The translations under genes and the position numbers were made by a program. This document shows, piece by piece, positions 34,175 through 43,942 of a stretch of DNA of 64,000 nt (its first letter is position 1; the number at the start of each line of letters is the position of its first letter). The notes beneath the pieces were generated by a model, which worked only from the letters and a program-made list of their open reading frames with translations, was not told the DNA's origin and ran no database searches. The DNA comes from Glaciecola sp. 33A. Lineage in GTDB: Bacteria; Pseudomonadota; Gammaproteobacteria; Enterobacterales; Alteromonadaceae. The stretch is from NCBI RefSeq assembly GCF_002836745.1, contig NZ_PJAR01000044.1, positions 124,001-188,000 of the forward strand. The letters are read 5' to 3'.

Positions 34175-35908
34175 ATGAATATTCATAATTTACTCAGCGC
34201 TAGATTTTCCCACGCTATTCAAGCAATGGGTATTGATGATGCTCGTATTCCGTTGAGCAGAAGTACAAGACCTGATTTTGGTGAATACCAATTTAACGGT
34301 GCGATGGCATTAGCAAAGCAGTTAAAACAGAAGCCTCGCGATATTGCAGAGCAAATATTAGCTAACGTGACATTGGATGATATAGCTAGCAAGCTAGAGG
34401 TTGCAGGGCCTGGCTTTATTAACATTCACCTAAAAGATGAATGGTTGTCGGCTTGGTGTGAGCGTGCTTTGCAAGATAAAAAACTGACCATTGAAGCACA
34501 TGAGAGTAAGACCATTGTGGTGGATTATTCTTCTCCCAACCTTGCTAAAGAAATGCATGTTGGGCATCTAAGAAGCACGATCATCGGTGATGCCGTTGTT
34601 AATGTACTGGAGTATTTAGGACACAAGGTTATTCGCCAAAACCACATGGGCGATTGGGGCACACAGTTTGGTATGTTACTCGCTCATTTGAATGATAAAT
34701 TACAAAAATCGTCTTTCGCTGAAACCGCACTTTCTGATTTGGAAGACTTTTATCGTGAAGCTAAAGTCAGATTTGATAGCGAAGATGGTTTTGCCGACCG
34801 CGCTCGTGATTATGTGGTTCAACTACAAGGCGGAGATAGTGCTTGCTTGGCACTTTGGCAGCAGTTTATCGATATTTCAATTCAGCACAGTGAAGAAGTA
34901 TATAAAAAACTCAATGTTAGCCTCAAACGCGAGCATATCATGGGAGAAAGCAGCTATAACCATGATTTAGCAAATGTGCTTACCGACCTAACTGATAAAG
35001 GTATTGCTGTTGAATGCCAAGGCGCGAAGGTTGTTTTTATGCCTGAAATGATAAACAAAGAAGGTGAGCCCGCTGTTTACATCGTGCAGAAATCTGGCGG
35101 TGGTTACTTATATGCAACGACCGATTTAGCGGCAATTCGATATCGCGCAGGCCGATTGAAAGCGCAAAGAACCTTAATATTTACTGATGCTAGACAAGCA
35201 CTGCACTTCAAACAAACCGAAATAGTCGCGCGTAAAGCGTGCTATTTGTCTGCCGATGACAGTTATGAGCACTGCCCCTTTGGCATGATGTTAGGCAAAG
35301 ACAATAAGCCGTTTAGGACTCGCGCGGGTCAAACCATCAAATTATCAGATCTGCTCGATGAAGCTATTGAACGAGCTGGGGTGTTAATTAGCCAGCGCGA
35401 ATCTGGCTTAAGCACTAGCGCTAAACAGCACGTTGCAGAAACAGTCGGTATTGGCGCAGTAAAATATGCTGACTTGAGTAAAAATAGGACAACTGATTAC
35501 ATTTTTGATTGGGATTCGATGTTGAGCTTTGAAGGCAACACGGCTCCTTATTTGCAGTACGCTTATACACGTGTAAAGAGTATTTTTAGAAATGCACAAC
35601 AAGATATGGATACATATCAAGCTGCGGTGTCAGTCGCTTCAATTCAAGAGCATGATCTCGTCGTTAAATTAATACAATTTGATGAAGTACTTGAATCAGT
35701 CTGTAAAGAAGCGACACCGCATATCATGTGTGCATATTTGTATGAAGTCGCCAGTTTATTCATGCGATTCTACGAAGCTAATCCGGTGTTAAAACCAGAA
35801 GTCAGTGTGAAAGATAAAAACAGCCGTTTAGGTTTATGTGCATTGACCGCGAAAACATTAAAAGCAGGACTTGATATCTTAGGCATTGACACCTTAGAGG
35901 CCATGTAG
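34175..35908 (+). CDS. argS: Arginyl-tRNA synthetase
   Basis: This 577-residue class I synthetase (E. coli 577) has the HIGH-type signature SPNLAKEMHVGHLRSTIIGD (about 115-134), an N-terminal Add-1 domain, and the DALR anticodon-binding C-terminus. It lacks a canonical KMSKS, as many ArgRS do; GKDNKPFRTRAG stands in that region. It charges tRNA-Arg and needs the tRNA for amino-acid activation. The start is ATG 34175. Confidence 0.96.
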   Translation: MNIHNLLSARFSHAIQAMGIDDARIPLSRSTRPDFGEYQFNGAMALAKQLKQKPRDIAEQILANVTLDDIASKLEVAGPGFINIHLKDEWLSAWCERALQDKKLTIEAHESKTIVVDYSSPNLAKEMHVGHLRSTIIGDAVVNVLEYLGHKVIRQNHMGDWGTQFGMLLAHLNDKLQKSSFAETALSDLEDFYREAKVRFDSEDGFADRARDYVVQLQGGDSACLALWQQFIDISIQHSEEVYKKLNVSLKREHIMGESSYNHDLANVLTDLTDKGIAVECQGAKVVFMPEMINKEGEPAVYIVQKSGGGYLYATTDLAAIRYRAGRLKAQRTLIFTDARQALHFKQTEIVARKACYLSADDSYEHCPFGMMLGKDNKPFRTRAGQTIKLSDLLDEAIERAGVLISQRESGLSTSAKQHVAETVGIGAVKYADLSKNRTTDYIFDWDSMLSFEGNTAPYLQYAYTRVKSIFRNAQQDMDTYQAAVSVASIQEHDLVVKLIQFDEVLESVCKEATPHIMCAYLYEVASLFMRFYEANPVLKPEVSVKDKNSRLGLCALTAKTLKAGLDILGIDTLEAM

Positions 35909-35972
35909 GTTTATGTGCTAACAAGACGTTATTTGACCTTATATAAAATTTGTTTAATTTACAGGAATTCAT

Positions 35973-36545
35973 ATGCCAAAAATACTTGCCTTTGCCGGCA
36001 GTGGTCGCAAAAAATCATATAACTTCAGCATTACTAAATGCGCAGCTCAAGGCGCTAATCAGGATGGTGTTGAGGTAACCGTTATTGACATGTCAGAGTT
36101 CGATATGCCGATTTTTAACGAAGATCTCGAAGCAGCTCATGGTTTGCCTGCAAACGCCAAAAAGTTTAAGCAACTGCTAATGTCCCACGATGGTTTTATT
36201 ATTGGTAGTCCTGAATATAACAGTGGTTATAGCGGGTTATTAAAAAATGCGATTGATTGGGCATCACGTAAAGAAGAAGGAGAAAAACCGTTGCAAGCTT
36301 TTAAGGGCAAATATGCCGCTATAATTGCCACTTCTTCGGGCGCTTTAGGTGGCATAAGAGGCTTAGTGCCTCTGCGCATGTTATTGGGGAATATTGGCAT
36401 GCATGTGTTGCCAGATCAATTAGCTGTTGGCGGTATTGGCAAGTTAGTAGATGAAGAACAAAACGTGGTTGATGAAAAAACCAAAACAAACCTGCATGCA
36501 ATTGGTCGCACAATGGCCGAGGCACTTCTGCAAGCAGCAAAATAG
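35973..36545 (+). CDS. NADPH-dependent FMN reductase family protein
   Basis: This 190-residue flavodoxin-fold protein has the family's phosphate loop AGSGRKKSYNFSIT near the N-terminus and the flavin-contacting GSPEYNSGYSGLLKNAIDWASR (about residues 76-97), followed by TSSGALGGIRG. Such enzymes reduce FMN or quinones/azo dyes with NAD(P)H. No neighbouring gene narrows the substrate. The start is ATG 35973 after CAGGAATTCAT. Confidence 0.85.
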   Translation: MPKILAFAGSGRKKSYNFSITKCAAQGANQDGVEVTVIDMSEFDMPIFNEDLEAAHGLPANAKKFKQLLMSHDGFIIGSPEYNSGYSGLLKNAIDWASRKEEGEKPLQAFKGKYAAIIATSSGALGGIRGLVPLRMLLGNIGMHVLPDQLAVGGIGKLVDEEQNVVDEKTKTNLHAIGRTMAEALLQAAK

Positions 36546-36691
36546 TGTAATTTCGATAATTCACACGGTTGCAAATCGCCTTGAAGGTAAAATTTAGGCT
36601 TTCTGGTTATTTGCAGCTTGTTCCACCTATCAAATTCATCATAAATTCTGTAATATCCATGCTCTTAATTTTTTAGTCAAAATAGTTATAT

Positions 36692-37790
36692 ATGTTCGAA
36701 ATTAATCCAATTTACACCGCTATTGCCGATGTGCGTCAAAGAACTGAATCAATTAGGGGGTATCTTTGACCTTGATGTCAAGGTAGAGCGTTTAGAAGAA
36801 GTCTCAAGAGAGCTTGAAAATCCTGATGTTTGGGCCAACCCAGAGCAGGCTCAAGCCTTAGGCAAAGAAAAAGTATTACTTGAAGACGTGGTTTTCACTA
36901 TTCAGAAACTGACTCAAGGCACGGATGACGTTGAAGGTCTTCTTGAGCTTGCCGTTGAAGCTGACGATGAAGAAACGTTAAATGATGTACAAATAGAATT
37001 AACAGACTTAGTTGCGTCTTTGGAAAAGCTTGAATTTAGAAGAATGTTTTCTGGCCCTAATGACGCTAACGATGGTTATTTGGATATACAATCAGGCTCG
37101 GGCGGCACAGAAGCTCAAGATTGGGCTAATATGCTCTTGCGCATGTATTTGCGATGGGGTGAAGCGCACGGTTTTAAAACTGAACTGATTGAAGTTTCTG
37201 CTGGTGATGTCGCGGGTATCAAAGGCGCAACGATACGTTTTGGTGGGGACTATGCCTTTGGATGGTTACGCACAGAAACTGGCGTGCATAGACTCGTTCG
37301 AAAGTCGCCTTTTGACTCAGGCAGTCGTCGACACACATCTTTTGCATCGGCATTTGCCTACCCGGAGGTGAGTGATGACATTGAGATTGAAATTAATCCA
37401 GCAGATATTCGTATAGACACATATCGCGCCTCCGGCGCGGGTGGTCAACACGTTAACAGAACCGATTCTGCTGTTCGAATAACACATTTACCAACCAACA
37501 TCGTTGTGCAATGTCAAAATGATCGCTCGCAGCATAAAAACAAAGACCAAGCATTTAAACAATTAAAAGCCAAACTTTACGAATACGAGCTACAAAAACA
37601 AAACGCTGCAAAACAAGTCATGGAAGATGGTAAGTCTGATATCGGCTGGGGTAGCCAAATACGCTCTTACGTACTAGATGATTCTCGTATTAAAGACTTA
37701 CGAACCGGTGTTGAAACAAGAAATACACAAGCCGTGTTGGATGGCGATTTAGATAAATTCATTGAAGCCAGCTTAAAGTCTGGCCTTTAG
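36692..37790 (+). CDS. prfB: Peptide chain release factor 2 (programmed +1 frameshift)
   Basis: Zero-frame codons run from ATG 36692 for 25 codons ([20 protein letters not shown]...) to an in-frame TGA at 36767-36769. After a +1 shift the frame continues at GAC 36768 to the stop at 37790, giving 365 residues, exactly the E. coli RF2 length. The product has the SPF anticodon-reading motif (KSPFDSG) and the peptidyl-hydrolysis GGQ motif ([14 protein letters not shown]). It reads UGA/UAA stop codons; its own frameshift at UGA makes the expression self-regulated. lysS follows 26 bases downstream, the usual prfB-lysS operon. Confidence 0.96.
36755..36770 (+). promoter_or_regulatory. prfB +1 frameshift site
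   Basis: An internal Shine-Dalgarno AGGGGG (36755-36760) lies 3 bases before the slippery CTT codon, and CTT-TGA-C (36764-36770) gives the shift from CUU to UUU with UGA in the A site. This matches the E. coli AGGGGGTATCTTTGAC element base for base. Confidence 0.97.
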
Positions 37791-37816
37791 TAACATAGTA
37801 ATTAACAGGACTACTC

Positions 37817-39358
37817 ATGAGTGACCATCAGCAAGATGAAAATAAGTTGATTGCCGAGCGTCGTGGCAAGTTAGCGCAAATACGCGAAAACTGTCCTTCT
37901 AACGGTTTTCCAAATCAATTTGATCGTAAGCATTATGCACAAGATTTGCAGGCAGCCTTTGGTGATAAAGAAAAAGAAACATTAGCCGAACAAGCAAATA
38001 TTTTCAGCATTGCGGGTCGTATCATGGCGAAACGAGGGCCGTTTATGGTCTTGCAGGACATGACCGGGCAAATTCAATCCTATGCGTCCAAAGATACGCA
38101 AAAAGACATTAAAGCCAAATATGGATCTCTAGATATTGGCGACATCATTGGTGTTAGCGGTATTTTACATAAATCGGGTAAAGGCGACTTATATGTTGAT
38201 ATGGCTGAATATCAGTTATTAACAAAAGCATTGCGTCCTTTGCCTGAAAAATTCCATGGTTTGGCTGACCAAGAAATCAAGTATCGTCAACGTTATGTTG
38301 ATCTGATCACGAATCCTGATACGCGCAAGACATTTAAAATTCGTAGCCAGATAGTCAGCGGTATCCGTAACTTCCTCACTGAACGTCAGTTCATGGAAGT
38401 CGAAACTCCTATGCTGCAAGTCATCCCCGGTGGTGCAACAGCAAAACCATTTACGACACACCACAATGCATTAGATATCGATATGTATTTACGCATTGCC
38501 CCTGAGCTTTATTTGAAGCGCTTAGTTGTGGGTGGTTTTGAGCGTGTTTTCGAAATTAACCGTAACTTCCGTAACGAAGGCCTATCAACTCGTCATAATC
38601 CTGAATTCACCATGCTTGAATTTTACCAAGCATATGCTGACTTCAACGACTTGATGAACCTAACAGAAGAAATGTTACGTTATCTTGCAGAAACGGTTAT
38701 GGGTACGTCGATAATTACTAATACAGTAAAAAATGCCGAAGGTGAGGTGGTTGAAACAAAAGAATATGACTTTGCTCAACCTTTTCAGCGTTTAAGCATG
38801 GGCGACGCCGTTTTGAAATATTGGCCCGATGCGAATGTAGTTGCAATTAATGATCCTGAAAATCATTTATCAGAACTTAAAGCGATGGCTAAGCAGTTAC
38901 ATATTAAAGAACCGGAGGTTGACGGTATCTGGGGCGCTGGTAAGTACCTTTGTGAAATATTTGAAGCAACGGCTGAGGAACAACTTGATCAGCCTACTTT
39001 TATTACTCAATATCCATGGGAGGTTTCTCCATTGGCGCGCCGCAATGATGATAATTCGTTTGTAACAGACCGTTTTGAGTTTTTTATTGGTGGTAAAGAA
39101 TTGGCAAATGGCTTTTCGGAGCTTAATGATTCTGAAGACCAAGCAAATCGCTTTAAGAAGCAAGTACAAGAAAAAGATGCAGGCGATGATGAAGCAATGC
39201 ATTTTGATGACGATTACATTACTGCATTGGAATACGGTTTACCGCCAACAGCAGGTGAAGGTATCGGGATTGACAGATTAGTGATGTTGTTTACTGACAG
39301 CCCAACCATAAAAGATGTTATTTTATTCCCGCACATGAAGCCGCAATCGCAGGATTAA
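37817..39358 (+). CDS. lysS: Lysyl-tRNA synthetase, class II
   Basis: This 513-residue class II synthetase (E. coli LysS 505) has an N-terminal OB-fold ([22 protein letters not shown]), motif 2 [24 protein letters not shown] and motif 3 [12 protein letters not shown]. It charges tRNA-Lys and forms the prfB-lysS unit, probably translated from the same message. It ends at a terminator hairpin shared with the convergent panE-like gene. Confidence 0.96.
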   Translation: MSDHQQDENKLIAERRGKLAQIRENCPSNGFPNQFDRKHYAQDLQAAFGDKEKETLAEQANIFSIAGRIMAKRGPFMVLQDMTGQIQSYASKDTQKDIKAKYGSLDIGDIIGVSGILHKSGKGDLYVDMAEYQLLTKALRPLPEKFHGLADQEIKYRQRYVDLITNPDTRKTFKIRSQIVSGIRNFLTERQFMEVETPMLQVIPGGATAKPFTTHHNALDIDMYLRIAPELYLKRLVVGGFERVFEINRNFRNEGLSTRHNPEFTMLEFYQAYADFNDLMNLTEEMLRYLAETVMGTSIITNTVKNAEGEVVETKEYDFAQPFQRLSMGDAVLKYWPDANVVAINDPENHLSELKAMAKQLHIKEPEVDGIWGAGKYLCEIFEATAEEQLDQPTFITQYPWEVSPLARRNDDNSFVTDRFEFFIGGKELANGFSELNDSEDQANRFKKQVQEKDAGDDEAMHFDDDYITALEYGLPPTAGEGIGIDRLVMLFTDSPTIKDVILFPHMKPQSQD

Positions 39359-39398
39359 AATGACATAAGACGAGGTGTTTTAGTTACTGTTGAAGCAC

Positions 39399-39435
39399 AA
39401 AAAGCCTGTTGCGGTTAAATCGCTCAGGCTTTTTT
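39399..39435. terminator. Bidirectional terminator, lysS and panE
   Basis: The stem AAAAAGCCTG / CAGGCTTTTTT has an inner GCG/CGC pair, with an A-run before and a T-run after, so it can serve both convergent transcripts. It overlaps the last codons of the panE-like gene. Confidence 0.85.
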
Positions 39436-40449
39436 ATTGTTATATGGGTGCTGCTTTATTTGTTCATAAAGCTGTTGTACATACGCCATTTTCATCCCCG
39501 TTTCTTGACCTTTTGCTAGTAAAAATCCAAGAATACCTTCTACTTCTGTCTCGCGCCCATTTTGAAAATCTTGATGCATTGAGGAGTAATTTTCTTTTGT
39601 GAGCTGAATAACGGCGTCTATATGCAGGGAGAGAGCATGGTTGTCCAATGCTAGATTCATGAATTCAAATAAATCGAATATCTCTTCCTTTATTCTCGAT
39701 ACGTCTTTTGAATAATTAACTAGTTCACCATTTTTACAGTTTTTCAATGCAGTTAGAGGGTTAATCGCTGCATTTACCGCTAATTTCTGGTATAAGGAAA
39801 CTACAATATCAGTATGCCAGACAAGGTGTGGATGAAGACAGTTAACATAATCCCATTTAGGAACGTCATGGTTTTCTAGCATGTTTTTTTCATCAGTGCT
39901 TTTTTCATCGGTACTTTTTTCATCAGTGCTTTCTTTATAGTTGCTTTCTTGCTTTGTTCTTTTGTTATAAATAACACCAATATCAAGTTGTCCTGACGCG
40001 GTTTGAACAAAACAAGTCGGTGAGGTTTTATAAACACCATCAGTTGTGGTCGCAACCAGCAAAGGATTGTTGGGTAAATACATCTGCACCAACTCAATAC
40101 CACCCATGCCGTTATGTAACAGAAGTATTGTTGTTTTTGGATCCAGTTTTTCTGCAATCTCTTGCAAAAGACCCTCTATTTGATATTGCTTGACAGGCAG
40201 TATTATCATATCCAGCTGTTTGAGAGAACTCTCTGAAATATGAGCCTGCTTACATTTGATAGTATGTATCTTTGCGTCAGGGGTCGATAAAGAGAGTCTG
40301 TCGGACCGATTATAATGGTCTCTAATCAACAGCGTAGTTTTGATGTTGTCTGCGGACTGCAGATATAACGCAATATTTACGCCAATTGCCCCGCGGCCAA
40401 CAATACCTATGTTCTTTATGTTTTGTATGTCGGCCATTGCATCGCCCAT
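39424..40449 (-). CDS. 2-dehydropantoate 2-reductase family protein
   Basis: This 341-residue protein (PanE/ApbA about 300) has an N-terminal Rossmann motif GIVGRGAIGVNIALYLQ, the LLLHNGMGGIE segment and the C-terminal NAAINPLTALKNCKNGEL. That family reduces ketopantoate to pantoate for coenzyme A synthesis using NADPH. Residues about 168-187 are an insertion made of the repeated unit STDEK (15-bp unit, three clear copies plus a degenerate one at 39886-39945). Start ATG 40449 or 40437; both overlap the 3' end of the preceding pseudouridine synthase gene by 22-34 bases. Pantoate synthesis is therefore probable but not certain. Confidence 0.78.
   Translation of the reverse strand: MGDAMADIQNIKNIGIVGRGAIGVNIALYLQSADNIKTTLLIRDHYNRSDRLSLSTPDAKIHTIKCKQAHISESSLKQLDMIILPVKQYQIEGLLQEIAEKLDPKTTILLLHNGMGGIELVQMYLPNNPLLVATTTDGVYKTSPTCFVQTASGQLDIGVIYNKRTKQESNYKESTDEKSTDEKSTDEKNMLENHDVPKWDYVNCLHPHLVWHTDIVVSLYQKLAVNAAINPLTALKNCKNGELVNYSKDVSRIKEEIFDLFEFMNLALDNHALSLHIDAVIQLTKENYSSMHQDFQNGRETEVEGILGFLLAKGQETGMKMAYVQQLYEQIKQHPYNNKKA
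39886..39945. repeat. 15-bp tandem repeat inside panE-like gene
   Basis: Three units of TTTTTCATCAGTGCT (one variant with GGTACT) run head to tail from 39886 to 39930, and a fourth degenerate unit follows to 39945. They encode repeated STDEK. The unit length is a multiple of three, so copy number changes keep the frame. Confidence 0.85.
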
Positions 40450-41162
40450 GGGTCAGAATGTTGAGACAGAAAGGAGTCTAAATTACTCGTAAATAGTGCA
40501 CCAGATTCAGGTAGACAAGTGGCGTTAAAAAATTCGTTTTTATAGGTAAATTGAAGAACATAGCTGTGCAAGTATAAACGGTCTGATGGGGTACCTTTAT
40601 AACGTTTATCGCCAATAATTGGAGAGCCAAGTGATTTTAATGCAACCCGAATTTGGTGTGTTTTACCACTGATGGGTTTGATTACACATACCCTGATGGC
40701 GGGGCTTTGTGTATTATTAATAGTCAGGTCAGGGGACGTCAGCAGTTGAGAGTGAGCCGCTTTTTTTACTAATATGTTTTGCATTACAAAACTAAAAAAC
40801 TGTGTGATTGCTGGATTATCTTGGCTGCTACTTAACTTCCAATCACCATTGCGGGCTTTTTTCATGTCGCCTTTTATTGTACCTTGTTTCTTTTTTGGTT
40901 TACTGTCGATGACTGCAATGTAGTACTTTTGAACCGTCTTGTTGGCAAATTGTTTTGAAAGTTCAGATGCAGCTTGTTTTGTTTTTGCTAGCAGAATACA
41001 CCCTGAAGTTTGCGTATCTAAGCGATGAATTAACCATAGTTTTTGATAATTAAATAACGACTCAGCAGTGCGAATGATCGCCTTTTCATTATCATGCATA
41101 GGCATACCGCTGGGTTTATTGAGTACCATGAAATCTGGATTGTCTAGCACTAATGTCAGCAT
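40416..41162 (-). CDS. RluA-family pseudouridine synthase
   Basis: This 248-residue protein has the RluA catalytic motif HRLDTQTSGCILLAKT with the catalytic aspartate at residue 49, the NKPSGMPMH start of the fold, and VCVIKPISGKTHQIRVALKSLGSPIIGDKRY. It lacks an S4 domain and is shorter than RluA/RluC/RluD. It isomerises uridine to pseudouridine in an rRNA or tRNA; the target is unknown. It sits between the panE-like and HPt genes on the same strand, with overlap to the former. Confidence 0.85.
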   Translation of the reverse strand: MLTLVLDNPDFMVLNKPSGMPMHDNEKAIIRTAESLFNYQKLWLIHRLDTQTSGCILLAKTKQAASELSKQFANKTVQKYYIAVIDSKPKKKQGTIKGDMKKARNGDWKLSSSQDNPAITQFFSFVMQNILVKKAAHSQLLTSPDLTINNTQSPAIRVCVIKPISGKTHQIRVALKSLGSPIIGDKRYKGTPSDRLYLHSYVLQFTYKNEFFNATCLPESGALFTSNLDSFLSQHSDPWAMQWPTYKT

Positions 41163-41178
41163 TGTTGTTGGGGGACGC

Positions 41179-41742
41179 TTAGGTGTTTTCTTCTATTTTT
41201 GATATTGCCCGAGGATATTGAAGTTCCTCAATTAACTCAATGAGGTGCTTTGCATCTACTTCAGTTAAGCCTAAACCCGCGATAAGATTTAATAAGGTGT
41301 CATCGTCAATAAATTCGTTTCTTTTTAAACGCATTATTAAGTCTGACTTACACTTTTCAGGCGGCAAAGTTGAGACCGTTAGCCGCAGTTCTTGTGGTTC
41401 TTTATGGTCCATTTGCTGGATCTCAAGACAAGTGTCGTCAATAAGTTTCCTGAATTCCTCTAATATAGCCTCACTTACTTCGCCTGATCTTAATTCAGCA
41501 TCAAAACGAGTTGCACAATCGAAAAGCGCTTGAAGTCCAATGTTACCCGATATTCCCTTTACAGTATGCACTTTCATTTTTGCATTTTGAATGTCGTGTG
41601 CTTGAATAAGGCTAATTATCTCTGCGGACACTTTTGCAAACTCATCGACAAACCTATTTAGCATTTTACTCAAGAGTGCTTCGTTCCCACCGAGTTGGTT
41701 TAATGCGAAGTCATAATTAAGAATGGGTAAATTAGTCGACAT
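41179..41742 (-). CDS. HPt-domain phosphotransfer protein
   Basis: This 187-residue protein has the HPt motif MKVHTVKGISGNIGL with the phospho-accepting histidine at residue 59. Residues 1-110 form the four-helix HPt domain (NEALLSKMLNRFVDEFAKV upstream), and the C-terminal ~70 residues are a separate helical part without a recognised family. No sensor kinase or receiver gene is beside it, so it is an orphan relay component for a hybrid kinase elsewhere. It precedes the pseudouridine synthase by 16 bases. Confidence 0.82.
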   Translation of the reverse strand: MSTNLPILNYDFALNQLGGNEALLSKMLNRFVDEFAKVSAEIISLIQAHDIQNAKMKVHTVKGISGNIGLQALFDCATRFDAELRSGEVSEAILEEFRKLIDDTCLEIQQMDHKEPQELRLTVSTLPPEKCKSDLIMRLKRNEFIDDDTLLNLIAGLGLTEVDAKHLIELIEELQYPRAISKIEENT

Positions 41743-41884
41743 GTTTTCGTCCAGTTTTTAGCGAGTGGGTTTGCATCGAGCGCAATTATAAATTACAAGT
41801 ATATTCATAATACGCAGCAAAGCAGTGTGTTTTTGTATTAAGCTACTTACAATATATTGCTTATATAACTAAATTGCTAGTTTA

Positions 41885-41985
41885 CATTACAGGTAGCTAG
41901 GATTACCTGCAATAGTCCACCCTCAATAGTGCTGTATGGCTCAGCGTGAGCCCAAACTAATAAAAAAGCGTGCATACAGCATAAA
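41885..41985. other. Structured stretch upstream of gshA
   Basis: The gap 41743-42201 holds no gene. Within it, AGGTA-N8-TACCT (41891-41908) and a nested structure stand out: TGCTGTATG (41930-41938) pairs with CATACAGCA (41973-41981) around the inner hairpin GGCTCA-GCG-TGAGCC (41938-41952). It could be an RNA element, a relic repeat or a cruciform; there is no T-run, so it is not a terminator. Confidence 0.5.
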
Positions 41986-42201
41986 AAGTCAATATTGTTA
42001 ACAATGATGACCCAGCGCTGAGCGAAAAATTACCAGTACTCTAGTGGCATCAGGGTAAAATACTACAGATGTAGAAGTAACCGAGTAGATAATTCTTTGG
42101 TATGAATTTATAAATTACGCTTTATAATGCAAACACACTACGTTAATGCTTCTGCAGTAATAATTTACAGGAGCGTTTTAAACCAGTAACGGAATAATAA
42201 T

Positions 42202-43779
42202 TTGTCTATTCATTCACTTACCTTTGCAAATCGCTTAGCAGCACTTTCTCAACCACAGTTTCAAGCTTCGTTGCCTAATATTAAACACGGGGTAGAGAGA
42301 GAGGCGCTTCGAGTCAATCCTTCTGGAGGACTAGCCACTACTAACCATCCTGAAGCGTTAGGTGCAAAACTGACTCACGATACTATTACCACAGACTTTT
42401 CTGAAAGCTTAATGGAATTCATTACGCCACCTGAAAAGGAGCCGAAAACAACATTGGATCAACTTGCTGATATTCATAAGTTTGTATATGAAAGCATTGG
42501 TGAGGAAACGCTGTGGCCGATGAGTATGCCGTGTTTTGTGAACAAAGATACTAGCATTCCAATTGCTCAGTATGGTAGCTCTAATGTTGCAAAAATGAAG
42601 GAGGTTTACCGTACAGGGTTACACAACCGTTACGGCAGTATGATGCAAGTCATTGCCGGTGTGCATTTTAATTTTTCATTTTCTGATGAGTTTTGGCAAG
42701 CGTGGTGTGATTTACATGAAGTAGAAAATAACGTGGATAATCGTTCTTCGTATTATTTTGATTTAATTCGTAATTTTCGAACCCTTTCTTGGCTTATCCC
42801 CTATTTATATGGCGCCTCTCCAGCACTTTGCCAGTCATTTTTGGCAGGTAAAGAGAACATGTTTCCATTTAAAAAATTAGGTAAAGGTACTTTATACTTG
42901 CCTTATGCTACGTCTTTGAGAATGAGTGACTTAGGCTATACAAACTCAGAGCAATCAGCGCTAAACATTAGCTACAATAATTTGAGCTCTTATGTCAGTT
43001 CGGTACGCGAGGCTATAAATACCCCATCTGACCAATACGCTACCTTCTCGTCAAATGAAAAAGATGGATGGCAGCAACTGAATAGTAATGTATTGCAAAT
43101 TGAAAATGAATTGTATTCACCTATTCGACCTAAACAAGTTGCAAAATCGCTTGAAAAGCCGAGCGATGCTCTAGAAAATAGAGGTGTCAGTTACATTGAA
43201 GTTCGCGCGTTAGATGTAAATCCATTTTCGCCACTAGGTATTGATGAAAACCAATTCTATTTCTTAGATGTGTTTCTGCTGTATTGTTTATTAGAAGAAT
43301 CACCAAAGTTCACGCAACCTGCGTATGATGAAAGTGAATCTAATTTAGATGCGGTAGTCATTGAGGGGCGCAAGCCCGGCTTAATGTTAACGCATGAAGG
43401 CAAAGCCATCTCGTTGACGGATTGGTCCACTGAATTATTTACTAAATTAAGAGACGTCGCTAAAACGCTGGATGAGGCAAATCTGAATGCTAAGTATTCA
43501 GCAGCTGTAGAGAGCGAATTCGAGAAAATCACGAACCCGAGTAACACGCCATCAGCTAAATGGTTAAATACCTTGATTGATCATGAAATTGACAATAGTA
43601 CATTAGGTTTAGAGTTAGCTGATGAATATAAAAAGTATGCTTCCGGGTTGAATTATTTGCATATGACGCAGGATATGTTCCGCCAACAAGCAGAAGAATC
43701 TATTCAATCCCGGGTGCAAATTGAACAAGCGGACAGCAAAGCATTTTCTGAATTTATACACGATTATTTTGCTCAGTAA
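42202..43779 (+). CDS. gshA: Glutamate-cysteine ligase
   Basis: This 525-residue protein (E. coli GshA 518) starts at TTG 42202, 8 bases after GGA; E. coli gshA also begins with TTG. Motifs include KHGVEREALRVNPSGGLATTNHPEALG (ATP-grasp-like catalytic start), ITTDFSESLMEFITPP, the active-site segment QVIAGVHFNFSF and SYIEVRALDVNPF. It joins glutamate and cysteine in the first step of glutathione synthesis. The product is used by the isomerase encoded at 15.6 kb and the glutaredoxin and glyoxalase genes further on. Confidence 0.94.
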   Translation: MSIHSLTFANRLAALSQPQFQASLPNIKHGVEREALRVNPSGGLATTNHPEALGAKLTHDTITTDFSESLMEFITPPEKEPKTTLDQLADIHKFVYESIGEETLWPMSMPCFVNKDTSIPIAQYGSSNVAKMKEVYRTGLHNRYGSMMQVIAGVHFNFSFSDEFWQAWCDLHEVENNVDNRSSYYFDLIRNFRTLSWLIPYLYGASPALCQSFLAGKENMFPFKKLGKGTLYLPYATSLRMSDLGYTNSEQSALNISYNNLSSYVSSVREAINTPSDQYATFSSNEKDGWQQLNSNVLQIENELYSPIRPKQVAKSLEKPSDALENRGVSYIEVRALDVNPFSPLGIDENQFYFLDVFLLYCLLEESPKFTQPAYDESESNLDAVVIEGRKPGLMLTHEGKAISLTDWSTELFTKLRDVAKTLDEANLNAKYSAAVESEFEKITNPSNTPSAKWLNTLIDHEIDNSTLGLELADEYKKYASGLNYLHMTQDMFRQQAEESIQSRVQIEQADSKAFSEFIHDYFAQ

Positions 43780-43849
43780 AGCGCAGATGCAGTCGTATCC
43801 TCAGCAATGACAGTGGGGTTGACATTCACCATTTTAGTCAGCGGAAGCA

Positions 43850-43883
43850 AAAAAAACCCGAACATTCGTTAAGAAGTTCGGGC
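43850..43883 (-). terminator. Leftward Rho-independent terminator
   Basis: The stem CCCGAAC / GTTCGGG with a 12-base loop is preceded on the plus strand by a run of A, so on the minus strand it reads as hairpin plus eight T. Nothing on the minus strand upstream (rightward) is a gene, so it would end a leftward transcript of unknown origin. Confidence 0.65.
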
Positions 43884-43942
43884 TAATACGGATTTAACAG
43901 GGAAACTTGTTAACTCACACGTAACAATAAGAGTAGGTTAAC

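Noticed and set aside
39886-39945. Short CRISPR-like repeat array
   Set aside because: The 15-bp units are contiguous without spacers and lie in frame in a coding gene.
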